A stretch of 64,000 bases of DNA. Origin: Pezicula radicicola (taxonomy: Eukaryota > Ascomycota > Leotiomycetes > Helotiales > Dermateaceae). The stretch lies in the NCBI GenBank assembly GCA_003008705.1, contig PDUO01000003.1, positions 125,891 to 189,890 of the forward strand, given 5' to 3'. Of the stretch, positions 24,032-35,692 are shown one piece after another; position 1 is the first letter of the stretch, and each line of letters starts with the position of its first letter. A program made the translations under genes and the position numbers. Below the pieces are notes generated by a model. That model worked only from the letters and a program-made list of their open reading frames with translations. It was not told the DNA's origin and did no database searches.

Positions 24032-24824
24032 GTGAAAAGGATTCTCTGATTTTCTCTTATTAGCAATTTACCTTCGTTAGAGCTGTGATGAGTGGCGAAT
24101 GTTAGATTGAATGATATGTTAGATCTCTTCCGCAATTCATCTGATCAATGATAAATGGCCCACAACTGAGAACTGTCAAAAGCCTGGCTCTGCGATATGC
24201 AATCGTGTTTTATTGTGCAAGGTCTCCACCAAGACCAGATTAGGGTGTTGTAATACGAAGATACGAGTACGAGTACGAAGTAGTGTCCAAGGCAATAACT
24301 AAGCAACTCCAACAACACAACACAATTCGTTAGCGCAAAACCTGGTATTGTACAGCATTGCTTTACATGCACAGTACAGGAGCCATCTTTATTTGCTAAA
24401 GCTTTGAATTCTCTGCTGCATTAAGATCTACAAAAAGCATATTTAAAAGGTTCGAGCGAGATCTTTTTAAGGTCACGTTACTAAATCATGTGCCAATCCC
24501 TGTTTCTATTTTCCCTTCTGCTGTTCTTTACAACTAACTCTCTTTCCATATGAGATTTTGCGTGTGATCTAAAGGTTTTGCAAAATGGAAGGAAGGTCTA
24601 CCTAATTCTTGAATAGTACTCCCCATAAAAATTGGAATTCGAGGCAATAACACAAACATATTTTGAACCAGGTGCGACTTTCAGGCTTAATATCTATTTT
24701 CTCCGTCTAGTTTTGGAATGAGAGGTGGAATTCTGTGGCAGTAATTCGTTCATTGAGGGGCATTATAGTATCTCTTCATTAAAAAGGAGAAATATAAGCG
24801 ACGAGATAAGTAAGACGACCAAAA
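24032..24824. other. Convergent 3' intergenic region
   Basis: 793 bp between dioxygenase copy 2 and an MFS gene. A short degenerate tandem of TACGAG/TACGAAG units lies at about 24,252-24,282. No gene is seen. Confidence 0.5.
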
Positions 24825-26700
24825 TCACAATACCATCCTAAACTCCGGATCTCTATCATCTCCATACCCAGCATATTGCGCATATTTGCCCCTAGCCTTA
24901 TCCTTATTAATCTTCGCACAATAAAGAACATTTGCCAGAACCCTAAATACGGTAAAATACATGATTAGCAGGTGTCTTGTCAAGTCTCTCTCTAAGATAC
25001 AAAAGAGGGAAAGAAAAACTTACAGAAACCAAGCCGCGACGAGAAGTCCTAAAACAATTGTATGTCCTTCATGAAATTGAGGCTTTTGAGAATTAGGATA
25101 GATAAATGTAGCGACGAAACCTCCTGAGTTTGCTATCATCAATTGCAAGGCTGTGGTCGTTGCTCGCTTGTAATGACCTGCGCTATTATTCGAATTCCAG
25201 ACCAGTACACATGGGACTCCGGAATAGAGTCCTGTAGCCATAAGGAAAGTCATTCCATATTTTACCTTGGGGTGTTCGATTCCAATGTTGGCGATGACTG
25301 CATACCCGATTATTGCTGGGATAAGCGTGAAGAGCATTATTACACCTCGGAGTTTCAATCGATCTGATAGGAAAGATATGAAGACAGTGACTACGGCGGC
25401 TACGGCGTATGGTATTACGGACCAGAGCTGGGCTTCGTTGGCAGTGTATCCGAGCTCGACGATGATAGTTGGCAACTAGGAGAATGTCAGTTTGAAAGCA
25501 GACACGTCAGGGGAAAGAAATACGGCGTACAAAAAGTCCAAAGGAATAGAGTCCTGCGAGGATACCAAAGTATGCTGTCGCGCTGAGCCAAGTTGAGATG
25601 TTGAAAATTCCTCGAGCAACTTCAGACCAATGGAAGACTTCATGTGAGCGCTCGCTGCCGTCCTCAGCCAACCTGGAAGGTGTATCGAGATGTAGCCTCT
25701 TCCGTGCAAAGATACGTTCTTCTTCCTTCAAAAAATGCGCGGTTTCAATGCTGTTCGGAAGGAGAAAGTATGAGCCAAACCCAACGACCACAGTCTACTA
25801 ATTGTCAGCTCGCGTTAGTTACCAATATTTTTAATGGTACTTACAAGCAACCCCTCAATAATGAAGATCCAACTCCACATATACAATCCTCCCCTTGTTC
25901 CAATCGAAACGAGTCCTCGCGCAAGTAGTCCACCAAATGCGCCGCTAAGCGACGCACTCGTGTAAAAGACACCGAGTCTCAGAGCCATCTCTCCTCTGGT
26001 ATACATGCCCGATAAGTAAAGTACCTACAATATAATTAGTAAATTTACACAAGTCTCGTAATATCTCGACTCACTATCCCAGGCAATAAACCTCCCTCAG
26101 CAATACCCAAAATAGCTCTCACAACCATAAACCCCGTATAATTCTTCACAAACCCAAGACACATAGTAACAATACCCCAAGCAACAGTCAAAACCGGAAG
26201 CCATATCTTGGGAGATACTTTTTTCAATATCAAGTTGCTAGGAATCTCACTGCAGCAAAGTATCAGTAATTGAGGAACGGAGCCGTGAGACAACTTCCCG
26301 CTAAGCGGGCGGGGTACACAAACCTGGCAATATATGTCGCGTAATACACAGCCAAGCCAGTGTCGTACTCTTGATCTGTGATATTCAAATCCTTCTCCAA
26401 CGCGTACGTTTTCGCGTTCCCGACATTCGTGCGGTCTAGAAAGGAACAGAGGAATAGAAGTGCTAATACCGGGATGATACTGTGTAAAGATAGGTGTTAG
26501 AGCTGTAGAATTTGAATACTTTGAGCAGAGTCCTCATACCGTATATCAAGGTTAAACAATATTTTTCTCAGCATAACCGATCTCTCTTTCGGTGTGAGCC
26601 CATCGCTATCGATGTTTCTGCGAGCAATTTCCTCGTTCTCAACAAACTTGACGTCCGGATCAGCGGCGTCCATATCGTTACTCTTATCAGTATCGCGCAT
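24825..26700 (-). CDS. MFS transporter, anion:cation symporter family (allantoate permease-like)
   Basis: Seven exons on the minus strand: 26700-26540, 26479-26324, 26249-26075, 26024-25845, 25794-25531, 25475-25024 and 24942-24825, giving 501 aa. The protein has the ACS-family marks: KILFNLDIRIIPVLALLFL, SFLDRTNVGNAKTY, YATYIASEIPSNLILKK, RAILGIAEGGLLPGIVLYLS and a long second half with about twelve spans in all. ACS carriers move organic anions such as allantoate, nicotinate or dicarboxylates, which would suit an itaconate-type acid. It is neither paralogous to the other two MFS genes nor broken. Role in uptake or export of the product is inferred. Confidence 0.87.
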
Positions 26701-27537
26701 CGTGTGATAGCAACAACAGTTGGTTTGTTATCGTTACAAATTCAAACTTATGGAATTGAGAACTGATTGAGACTGAACTGATTGAGAGAGAACTGCCAAG
26801 GTCGAGGTAGAGGAGAAGTGGATTTTGATGGAGTTGATTGTGGGGATGCCAATCCTCAAATACCTGGAGATAAATGTCGTACAAGGTTCCCCGGCTGGGG
26901 TTGCTGATTGTGCCCCCATCCTTACTTCATGGCGTCGGCCATTTTTTTGAGGCCGGCATATGGAGGCGTTCATTGGCGTACATCGAGGCGATATTATACT
27001 ATCCCCTTCGCCTGTAAAAGCCTCATCGCCACCAAAAAAAAATTACGTTCATTTCGGGGTCCCGATAGTATGGCTGGCTCGAACGCTCCGGAACTACTTT
27101 TAACTCCTACATGTGGTCATTTTTGAGAGAATAAATATAATTTTGAGAAGGAAGCGAAAATGAACCAATAGGGTACATGCAGAAATAATATAAACTTTAT
27201 GTAGACAGGCGCTGGGTGTAACTTTGTATGGAAAATGCTTTTCGGAGAAAGTCTAAGCTTAATAATGTTATCAAGATCCACGTTGCACAGCGTATTAGCC
27301 TATACTACTATCGGAAATGCTTGTTATTGAGATTGTCATGTGACCGGTCCTCCCTTGCTACACTCTTGTTCCATACTAACAGACGTTGGTTGGTTCAATT
27401 GAGGGTAGCAAGTATAACCACCTCCACAAAACCTATATAATTAAACTTCTTCATATACCTGACTTCCTTTTTCTTTCACATCACTTTCCAACACCGTCTT
27501 TCCAACTCTTCAAATCCAATCAACCCACCCTCCACCC
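26701..27537. other. Intergenic region upstream of ACS-type MFS gene
   Basis: 837 bp between two minus-strand MFS genes, containing the promoter of the gene starting at 26700 and the 3' flank of the next. Short open frames exist but none is recognisable. Confidence 0.5.
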
Positions 27538-29353
27538 CTACAAAATAAGCTTAACATCCCCAGCAGCATAAGGACTCTTAGCCCTCAACATCGGCCCCTT
27601 AACACTCAACAGCCACGGAGCCCCACCACCAACCACAAGCGCCACTCCCGCAAGAATAGTACTAGACCATCCATATCCAAAAACCCGATACATAGCAGGC
27701 GCAACAAGAGGCAACGAGAAACCCGCAAAAGCTCTCAACACTGTCAAGGCACCCATTGCGGATGCTGCATACACGGGATAGCAATCTAATGCGTAGGCTT
27801 GAATACATTGATATCCGATGATTAGACCGAATGAGTAGATTAGTATTCCGATGTTGGGCATTAGCCAGTGCAGTTTGTAGGCTGCGGACCAGCCGTACCA
27901 GAGGAGGCCGATGGGGACGAGGAGGGAGGCGGGGATCATGAGCCAGATGCGGTATTCGGGGAGGTCGATGTTGTTGTTTCGTTTCTTGAGGTAGCCGTAT
28001 ATCTAGGTAGGTTGTTAGTAACTGTGTGAGATTTAAATCGAGTGATTCTTTGAAGTGTTAAACTATGTACCTTGTCGTTCATGGGACCAGCAACTTGGCA
28101 ACCGAAGAGAAATCCCAAACTAATAGATATGTAGTTCAGACTACCAATCAAGTCTGATTCCTGGTACACATCCCTCCATAAGGCGTGAAAGGTCGAGATT
28201 GTTAAGTGATTAAGCCCGAAGAGAAGACCCATGTATAGAGCCAAAGTTTGAACAATTGGTTGCGTACCCAAGAGGATGAAAGGTCGTGGCAATTCGACAG
28301 TGATGAGTTTATTAAATTTTTCCCAGCGAGAACTATGCAAGAGCTTTGAGTCTTGGAACGCTCCTGTTTTCAAAAGCGCGACTCTTTTTCGGTGGAGTAG
28401 TATTGGTGGGAAAGTCTCCGGCAGGATGATGATACCAAGTGTCAAGCACGCGCCTGTAAAGAGCGAGCAGATGAAAAAGATCTCACGCCAGGATCGATAC
28501 TGTACTATTATTCCCCCTAGGACAGGTCCTGCTGTGGGACCAAGTAGTGGCATCACTGTATAAATGGCCAGGGACATACCGCGTTCGTCGCTGACCCAGA
28601 GATCACTTAGAACACCAGCACCGAGCTTTCAATTCATATCAGTTAGATATTCTCTTAAGGCTTACTGAGTACGGAAATTAATCTACTTACCGACATAGGT
28701 CCACTTCCTAGAATGCCACTGCAGAGTCTAAAGAAAAAGAAGGCATTTGGCCCTGTCGTAATGCCGCAAAGTGCATTTACAATTAGAAAGCCAAGTTGTC
28801 CCAAGTGCAGCACCGGAGCGCGTCCAAACATCTCTGATAACTGAAATACCATAGTTAGTCTCCGAGAACTTTCCTCTCGTTGTAGAAGTAGGATGACTTA
28901 CCGGCCCCATGAACACTGGTCCTATTCCCCAGCCCAATACAAATACAGACAGCGTTAGCTGTGTCATTGTAGCTGAAGTTATGCCCAGATCTCGTGAGAG
29001 AGTAGGCATTGCAGGTACAACCATAGAAGATGCTGTGGGAGCAATCAAGCTGTACAATGACACAAGCATGCAACATGTCCATTTTCGGACAGGACGCCAG
29101 TTCTTGGGATTTTTCGGGTCGTGAGGACCCTCCCATTCAATCTGTGAGTGAAATTGTCAGTTAAAATAAACAATTGGATTGCTCATATACTAAGATATTG
29201 ATGTTGCGAGCAAATAAATAAAGCATGCTCAGTAGAAGGTTGACTTACTTTTAAAATACCATTGACACCCTCATCTTCCTCTTCAATTTCTCTCCGAAAA
29301 TGGGTCGATGAGAGAAGTCTTGTTCTCTCATCCACTCCGTTCAAAACAGCCAT
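27538..29353 (-). CDS. MFS transporter, DHA1-like exporter
   Basis: Five exons on the minus strand, 29353-29249, 29141-28902, 28840-28691, 28625-28071 and 28002-27538, all phase 0, give 504 aa. Features are IEWEGPHDPKNPKNWRPVRK before TM1, VLGWGIGPVFMGPV with LSEMFGRAPV, and LGPTAGPVLGG followed by LPETFPPILLHRK. This is a second member of the same broad exporter family as the gene at 20491, but with a different intron pattern, so it is not a recent copy. It is divergent from the aconitate-type decarboxylase, sharing a 0.6-kb promoter, which ties it to the pathway. Substrate inferred to be a pathway acid or lactone. Confidence 0.88.
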
Positions 29354-29977
29354 TTTCTAACGATTTTGAGAGGTTTCCTATATCTTGACCTGTCAAATTC
29401 AAGAGTGATTGTTTTATTTCTTTCTTGATTTCCGTTCGCTTTTTGAGATTTTCTTTAGTCCCTTTAGTCATTCTCACCTCGTCCATTCAATTAATTTTTT
29501 TAAGTAAGCAAATAACCAAGAACCTATGCCTATCACTACCCTAGCTCAGTACGTGACAACGCAAAAAGCTTATTCTGTAAAATGAGCAACAGTAGTTGTC
29601 CGATTTGCTCGGTCCCAGCGTGCTGCATGCCCTTCCTCGGCACTGAATCCACTTTCTCGCGCCTCGAATCCGAGAGCCGAGTTCGCGGTCTCCATTCCGA
29701 ACCTCAACACCAGACAAATCCAGGTACCATCTAGGAACAAACGATGCTCGCGAATTTGTTCTTATCGGGCGCGCAAGTTATGACTTTCCCGCGGTCTGCT
29801 TTTGGCGTATGGCTTGATAGTGTTTGCTTCTATCGGAATGAATTCAACTTTCAACCAAGTTGAAGGTTCATATTTCCAGGTGGATAAGCCGCAAAGTAAA
29901 ATAATAAGAGCTTTCTCTTGGGTCTTCTGTCAGATCATTAAGTTTTCTAAAGCTTTTCGTTTTGAGTTTGTCCCAAT
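29354..29977. promoter_or_regulatory. Bidirectional promoter, MFS exporter / decarboxylase
   Basis: A 624-bp divergent region with a GC-rich core at about 29,610-29,800 that has several CTCGG/CCGAG words, including TCGGCAC at 29637-29643, also present in the citrate synthase/FAS promoter. The octamer GGTGCGGA of other cluster promoters is not seen here. Confidence 0.45.
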
Positions 29978-31529
29978 ATGAAGGAAGAATCTCAAGTCGG
30001 CTCCCAACCAGGCGTCACAGAAACACTGTGTCAATGGATTGATAAGTTAGAGCTATCAGATGTGCCAGTTGAGGTTCAAGATCGTGCCAAACATCTTATT
30101 CTAGATGGAATTGGGTGCGGTATTGTTGGAGCTCGGGCTCCATGGTCTGAGATTGCAGCCCAAGCTGTCAGTGAATTCGAACCTCAAGGAAACTCGAGAG
30201 TGTTTGGACACGAACAGGTAAGAAGAACATTCCGAGAGATTTTCGTTCGAAGGAAGAATCATATAGTCGCCTTGCACCTGAGAATACTGGCTGATTAGGA
30301 TCCATCCATAGCGATATGGTCCACTCGCTGCAGCTCTACTGAACGGCGCTTTCATTCAAGCTATGGAGCTCGATGACTACCACAGCAAAGCTCCTCTACA
30401 CTCTGCCAGTATCGTACTCCCAACACTTTTTGCCGCTACCGAAGCTCAAAAGCACAGACAGAACAAGCCATCTGTGAAGGTGTCCGGGAACACATTCCTC
30501 CTCGCTGCAATTGTTGGCTTTGAAACAGGACCACGAGCTGGTAATGCTTTGCACGGATCAGACTTGTTGTCTTTGGGTTGGCATTCTGGGCCTGTATTTG
30601 GCTGTCCAGCAAGTGCAGCGGCAGCAAGTAAGCTTTTCGGCTTACCAGCTCCTGATATTGAGTCTGCAATCGGAATCGCTTGTACACAGGCAGGTGGACT
30701 CATGTCAGCACAATACGAAGGTATGGTCAAACGAATGCAGCATGCATTCGCTGCTCGTAATGGACTCCTGGGCTCCTTGTTAGCTCGTTCTGGCTACCTA
30801 GGCATAAAGAAAGTGTTCGAACGACCATACGGAGGTTTCCTGGCTATGTTTAGCCAGGGTAGTAAGCGAACACCACAATACAAGGTTGAGGAAGTCATCG
30901 ACCAACTAGGAAGCTTATGGCATACTAGCATCATACGCATCAAGCTGTACGCCTGTGTTGGTGGTTGTCATGGCCAAATTGAGGTCTTGGAGAAGATGCA
31001 GAAAGCATACCCTGAGCGCTTCGTCGCGGAAAATCTGAAAGATATCCAGAAAATCACTGTATACTTATCCGAGCCAATCTTTGCTCATGATGGGTGGCCT
31101 CCAGAACGTCCTGTCACAGCTACAGGTGCCCAGATGAGCGCTGCGTATATTGGTGCTGTGCAACTTGTGGATCGTCAAGTTCTTGCTGCACAGTTCGACG
31201 ACCATGTTCTTGATCGAGACGATATCTGGGAATTGACGCAAAAAACAACTTGTTATCACAGCGCAGAATTCGACAAACCAAATCATATCTGTGGCGCACG
31301 TGTCATTGTTGAATTCAACGATGGTTTTGTGATTGAGGATAGTACTCCTTATCCCAAAGGATATGATCCACCGCTGGAGAATGCAGATATCGTAGACAAA
31401 TTTCGGAAACTGGCAGGGTCAGTACTTGACCAGACGCGGGTTGCAGAGATTGAGAAACTAGTTCTGGGAATTGACAAGTTAGAGGATGTGGAGGATTTGA
31501 TAGAATTACTCGTACCTTCGCCTAAGTAG
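29978..31529 (+). CDS. cis-Aconitate decarboxylase-like (MmgE/PrpD family; probable alkylaconitate decarboxylase)
   Basis: Two exons, 29978-30217 and 30312-31529, give 485 aa, close to the length of the itaconate-forming cis-aconitate decarboxylase of Aspergillus terreus. Resemblance to that enzyme is strong and continuous: LDGIGCGIVGARAPWSE, AMELDDYHSKAPLHSASIVL, GFETGPRAGNALHGSDLL, GIACTQAGGLMSAQYEGMVK, HAFAARNGLLGSLLA, YGGFLAMF and a C-terminal KLAGSVLDQTRVAEIEKLVLG. The known reaction is decarboxylation of cis-aconitate to itaconate. Next to FAS, citrate synthase and dehydratase, an alkylaconitate is the likely substrate. It is clearly distinct from the other MmgE/PrpD gene at 1737, which follows the dehydratase branch. 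The family call is very secure; chain length is unknown. Confidence 0.92.
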
Positions 31530-31863
31530 TTGCTGGCACCTGATTGACAGGTTCTATGCAGTAGAAGCTCACTCTATAATCAAAGTATTAGACTGTAACG
31601 AGTTCGATTATTCTAACCTTGACGATGCTTATACCGTGCTTGAGAAGGACGAATAGGTCAGGAAATATTTCGAGGAGTTAAAATCTCGTAGGAAACCTCC
31701 ACGTGATTCTGTGCTCGACAGACATCACTAGTAGCAACGGCCATGAGCTTGATTATTTGGCCGATCTCGAACTCAACAGTTCCATTTATTTTCCCAGAAA
31801 TACCCAGCGCGTTACCGTGAACTAAATTTGACTTGATTTTTTTCATTTTGGCCTAAGACACCT
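31530..31863. other. Convergent 3' intergenic region, with a doubtful small ORF
   Basis: 334 bp between the decarboxylase and UTP13 stops. A 62-codon open frame on the minus strand (31846-31658) has a plausible composition but no recognisable family, and it lies in the 3' flank of UTP13, so it is not called as a gene. Confidence 0.45.
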
Positions 31864-34623
31864 TTAAACCATAATCGTATCCATATCAGAATCAACAATA
31901 GCTCCGTTCCCAATGTGCCCATTTTCTGTGTTTCCTTCCAACAAACCGAGACCATCCATTTCCCTCAAAGTATACTCAACTAGATAACTCTCATCCACCA
32001 GATCTTCCATCCGCTTGTAATGCCTCTCAGTATATACTCTCAATGCATCGATGACCTCCTTCAGACTTCTTTGGCCTTGGGCACCTTTAACCTTAAGATT
32101 CGACAATCGTGTTGCAGGATAGCTTTTTACAAGCGTCCATAATATCCGCTGCGCGACTGGAGCTGTGCGAGCATTGGTATTCCAGTCACGGAGACGCAAC
32201 AGAAGAATAAAGATCTGCTCATCTGAAAGCGTAGAAAGGACCTCGTCGACAGCCTTAAGGCCACAGAGACTGCCATCTTCGGGGTTTGCGACAACTGTAG
32301 TGAAGAGAGATAACAACCGAGCAGGGTGGTTAAGCTGGAGAGCAAGCGTTATCGCTGACCTGTACGAGCCAGCATGGATGTAGTTTTGAAGCTCTTGCTC
32401 TTGCTCTACGAATTGTGTTGCTGCTGCCGTTGAGGCTGCATGGGTAGAAGATGTCGTATCTTTCCAAAATGTGACCGTCGAGTCTCCGCTTCCAGATACA
32501 ATTGTGTTAGTTACTGGATGAACTGTCAAAGCCCAAACTCGATCTTCATGGTTATCAAGCGTGCACGCCACCTCTCCAGTGTTGGTATCCCAGACTTTAA
32601 CCAAACCATCGCCACCAGCACTTGCAATATGAACATGGCGTCTACCACGATCTTCGGGCTTGGGAATATTCAACCATGCAACTTTCAGAACACTATTTGT
32701 GTGACCCTCGAAAGTTCTCAAGCAGCTATAATCCGACAAGTTCCATAACTTGATGGTCTTGTCACCACTTCCAGTGAGGACAAGACCCTTGCCAGCTGCA
32801 GGTCCACTTCCGCTGTCGCCAGTGATTGTGGGAGTATCTTTCGGTGCAAATTTAACAGACCAGACTCCTCGTCGATGTCCACGCAATACACCTTGGACTT
32901 CTCCTTCCTCGACGGACCAAATCTTCACTGTTCGGTCTTGTGATGCCGATGCAAAGAGTTGAGAATTATGGCTGACATCCAGAGCATTGATGTCTTTATC
33001 ATGTGCTTTGCGGGTATACAATGCTCTGGGTGGCTTGCGAGCGGATGCAGCTAGAGCTTCTTGTGAACGTGGAATATCCCATCGTTTAATAGTGCGATCC
33101 TGTGACCCCGTTAAGAGAAATTGTGGAGGGTTCTCAAGAGGAGCTTTGTATGCAGCTGATGACTCGGGCGGAGAAAGATGGGGAAGTGAGATAGCACCGA
33201 GAGATTCAGCATGACCAGTAAAGGTCGTATAGCATGCAAAGGATTGGTTCTCGGGATCGATTCGCCATAGTCGTGCAGTGTTATCTTTCGCACCGGTTGC
33301 AATCCAATGACCCGACCAATCGATATCTAAGCAGATAATGATGTCATCGTGGCCTTTTAACTGGGCAACATCTGCTCCAAAGTAATCTGTGCTTTCGTTG
33401 GTGTCGGTTTCATCTGCCTGCGCAAGTGATACGATTCTAATTTCCTCCGAGTTAGTAGCCAGAGCCAGGAGAGATCTGTCAGGTAACAAATATCCCAAGT
33501 CGATAATTTCATCGTGGGTTCCTGATATCCTTCTAATCTCTGGCAGAGGAGCTATTGATGAAGTAGTGTTTCCCAGGGATGCTATGGAGTGAAGAATGAG
33601 GACGTGGTCTGCATGGACTGTTAAGATGAAGGGCAAATCCTTGGAAGAAACCGAAGCAACGATAGCTTCACTCTCGCTCTTTGGTGACTGTGGCTGTGTA
33701 ATCTCTCTACCAGTATCAGTTTCCCAAATTCGAACGTTGCCGTTCGCTCCTCCAGTATATGTTAAACTTCCAGATTTAGAGCCAATAAACCCAGCGACTT
33801 CAACCTCCTCCAGCACAGGTACGACCTTTCGAACTTTCCAAGTCTTCGCATCCCACCACATGATCGTCTTATCCCTACTTCCCGTCAAAAGAGCGTTCTC
33901 CTCTGGCGAGTAGTCCAGCGCCTGAACGTCGGAGACATGAGAATCCAGTATTGAGGCACAATTCCGCTTATAGAGATCCCAAATCCGAACCTTTCCATCT
34001 TGACTGCCAGATGCCAACCGGAAACCCCTCACCGCTTCATTTTGCCCCCCATCTTCGCCACTCTGCTCCCGGTTCTTCTTCCTATTCCGCGCTGATATTC
34101 CCACCTCTTCTTCACGATTGTTGGCAACAAGCTCGAAGAAATGAAGTGCGGAAATGAGAACATTGGGCCCCCGAAATGTGTGCGTCACATAACCTCCTGC
34201 GATGTCCCATACTTTCACTACGCCGTCCGCAGCACCAGTCCCCAAGAGTGTGCCTGTCTGATCAACTGCCAGGACGATAACCGGGGTAGTGTGCGGCTTG
34301 AGTGTTCGTACTAGCTCGTAGCTAATGGCGAAAATAGAAGACGGGGTCGGTTTGAGAGCATATATGCGCATCGATAGCGATCGCGAGCAGACGATAAGAT
34401 GTGAAGCAGACGGCGTTAGAGTTAACGTTGATATAATTTCGCCATCTCCCTCAATTTTCGCAAGCTGTCGCCCCGTGCTGAGGTCCGTTAATAGAGCATC
34501 TTCTCCCAGCGTTGTCGCAAGAATGCGCCCGCCGTTGTCGAGTGCGACACTTCCTCCGGTGTATATTGGCTGTATGGTATTCTCGGGGTCAAAGGTGGTC
34601 TGGTAAGGTGCCTTGTTTGCCAT
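31864..34623 (-). CDS. UTP13: U3 small nucleolar RNA-associated protein 13 (UTP-B complex WD40 protein)
   Basis: Single-exon gene of 919 aa. Two WD40 propellers fill the first 750 or so residues, with repeats such as GTGAADGVVKVWDIAGG, SGSQDGKVRIWDLYK, TGSRDKTIMWWD, TGAKDNTARLWR, TGSQDRTIKRWD, ASQDRTVKIW, GSGDKTIKLWN and SGSGDSTVTFWKD. The C-terminal helical Utp13 domain follows (AITLALQLNHPARLLSLF, RDWNTNARTAPVAQRILW, LVEYTLREMDGLG). Utp13 is part of the UTP-B subcomplex of the small-subunit processome in the nucleolus, needed for 18S rRNA processing. It is an essential housekeeping gene next to a secondary-metabolism cluster, and most simply marks the cluster's right border. Confidence 0.95.
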   Translation of the reverse strand: MANKAPYQTTFDPENTIQPIYTGGSVALDNGGRILATTLGEDALLTDLSTGRQLAKIEGDGEIISTLTLTPSASHLIVCSRSLSMRIYALKPTPSSIFAISYELVRTLKPHTTPVIVLAVDQTGTLLGTGAADGVVKVWDIAGGYVTHTFRGPNVLISALHFFELVANNREEEVGISARNRKKNREQSGEDGGQNEAVRGFRLASGSQDGKVRIWDLYKRNCASILDSHVSDVQALDYSPEENALLTGSRDKTIMWWDAKTWKVRKVVPVLEEVEVAGFIGSKSGSLTYTGGANGNVRIWETDTGREITQPQSPKSESEAIVASVSSKDLPFILTVHADHVLILHSIASLGNTTSSIAPLPEIRRISGTHDEIIDLGYLLPDRSLLALATNSEEIRIVSLAQADETDTNESTDYFGADVAQLKGHDDIIICLDIDWSGHWIATGAKDNTARLWRIDPENQSFACYTTFTGHAESLGAISLPHLSPPESSAAYKAPLENPPQFLLTGSQDRTIKRWDIPRSQEALAASARKPPRALYTRKAHDKDINALDVSHNSQLFASASQDRTVKIWSVEEGEVQGVLRGHRRGVWSVKFAPKDTPTITGDSGSGPAAGKGLVLTGSGDKTIKLWNLSDYSCLRTFEGHTNSVLKVAWLNIPKPEDRGRRHVHIASAGGDGLVKVWDTNTGEVACTLDNHEDRVWALTVHPVTNTIVSGSGDSTVTFWKDTTSSTHAASTAAATQFVEQEQELQNYIHAGSYRSAITLALQLNHPARLLSLFTTVVANPEDGSLCGLKAVDEVLSTLSDEQIFILLLRLRDWNTNARTAPVAQRILWTLVKSYPATRLSNLKVKGAQGQRSLKEVIDALRVYTERHYKRMEDLVDESYLVEYTLREMDGLGLLEGNTENGHIGNGAIVDSDMDTIMV

Positions 34624-34981
34624 GGTGTCTTAATTGAGGCCTCGAGTTGCACAGGCGGCGGGCGGACAAATTTTGTGAAGGTATTCGCGACCTCAGAATC
34701 TTTTTTTGCGCGCTGCAAGGGTCAAAAATAAGCTTAAACACTAGCGTCTCCAGTCACCTCACACACCTCACCTTGGCCAATGCAAAATTTCAACTGTCTA
34801 TATACTTATATATATCACATTCATACTCTCCTTATCGCCCTACTATATGAGCAAATATCGTGTGGAAAGTGGCAGACAACCTTGTAAATACGTATCTACG
34901 GCCCCTAATAACATGTCAAGTTGGCACTGTTATGATCTCTCCTGTTTTGTCTGCCAGCAAAAAGGATAGCACATTTCAAGT
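34624..34981. other. UTP13 upstream region
   Basis: 358 bp before the UTP13 start; AT-rich beyond 34,740. It contains the UTP13 promoter and nothing else I can support. Confidence 0.45.
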
Positions 34982-35480
34982 TGCTTTTATTTTCAGCAAC
35001 ATGGCATCTCTTCTGAGCGACTATCAGAAATGGTTCTCGACCGTAGATTCTTCCGAGCACCCAATAATGCCCTCGAAAGCTGGAGGACCTTCTTCCTCGA
35101 TCACATGACAAAGCTGTTCGAGCGTTCTAACTTCTTTCGAACACCGCACACCCCCATCTCGTAGGAAGTCCTACATCGCCTCTTGTGGAGTTCTCTCGTC
35201 GCCAAAGTCTCGAAAGCCTTTCAGCATATGGAGCGTTTCAACTCCTGCTTCATGCTTGAAGACGCGAGGATTACCAAAATACACCTCACAATCGATGGGG
35301 AGTTGTTTTTCGATAAGTCCTTGGGCGAAATAGAAAGATATTGTCTTGTCAGACTGGGAATGTGCCTGCTATTTGCAGCTGAGCCAGTCGTTGGCCGCTT
35401 AGAAACAGGTACCCACCAAGTTAGTCTCCTGTAGCCTGCACAAAAGACAAGTATTAGTAAGTATCATTAGTCATTAAACA

Positions 35481-35503
35481 GGGTCCTGATACGTGTACAA
35501 TGC
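35481..35503 (+). repeat. Left terminal inverted repeat of the MITE
   Basis: 23 bp starting GGGTCCTGATACGTGTACAA; pairs with 35693-35715 with two mismatches. Confidence 0.75.
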
Positions 35504-35692
35504 TACAATTGATATCTGACACATGTTGTAGCGCTTCGGGCTCACCGTTCTGTTAGGTATTTAAAGTAAGTCAATTACCTAAGGCGAAACAAGTGAGTTA
35601 CGTAAATCAAGTGTGTTACTCACGTCTTCATCAAGTAAGCTAGCTAAAGCAAGAGTTACTCAAATTAAAAAATTACTGGCAGAACTCACGTG

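Noticed and set aside
31658..31846. 62-codon minus-strand ORF downstream of UTP13
   Set aside because: Plausible composition but in a short 3' intergenic region with no homologue recognised.
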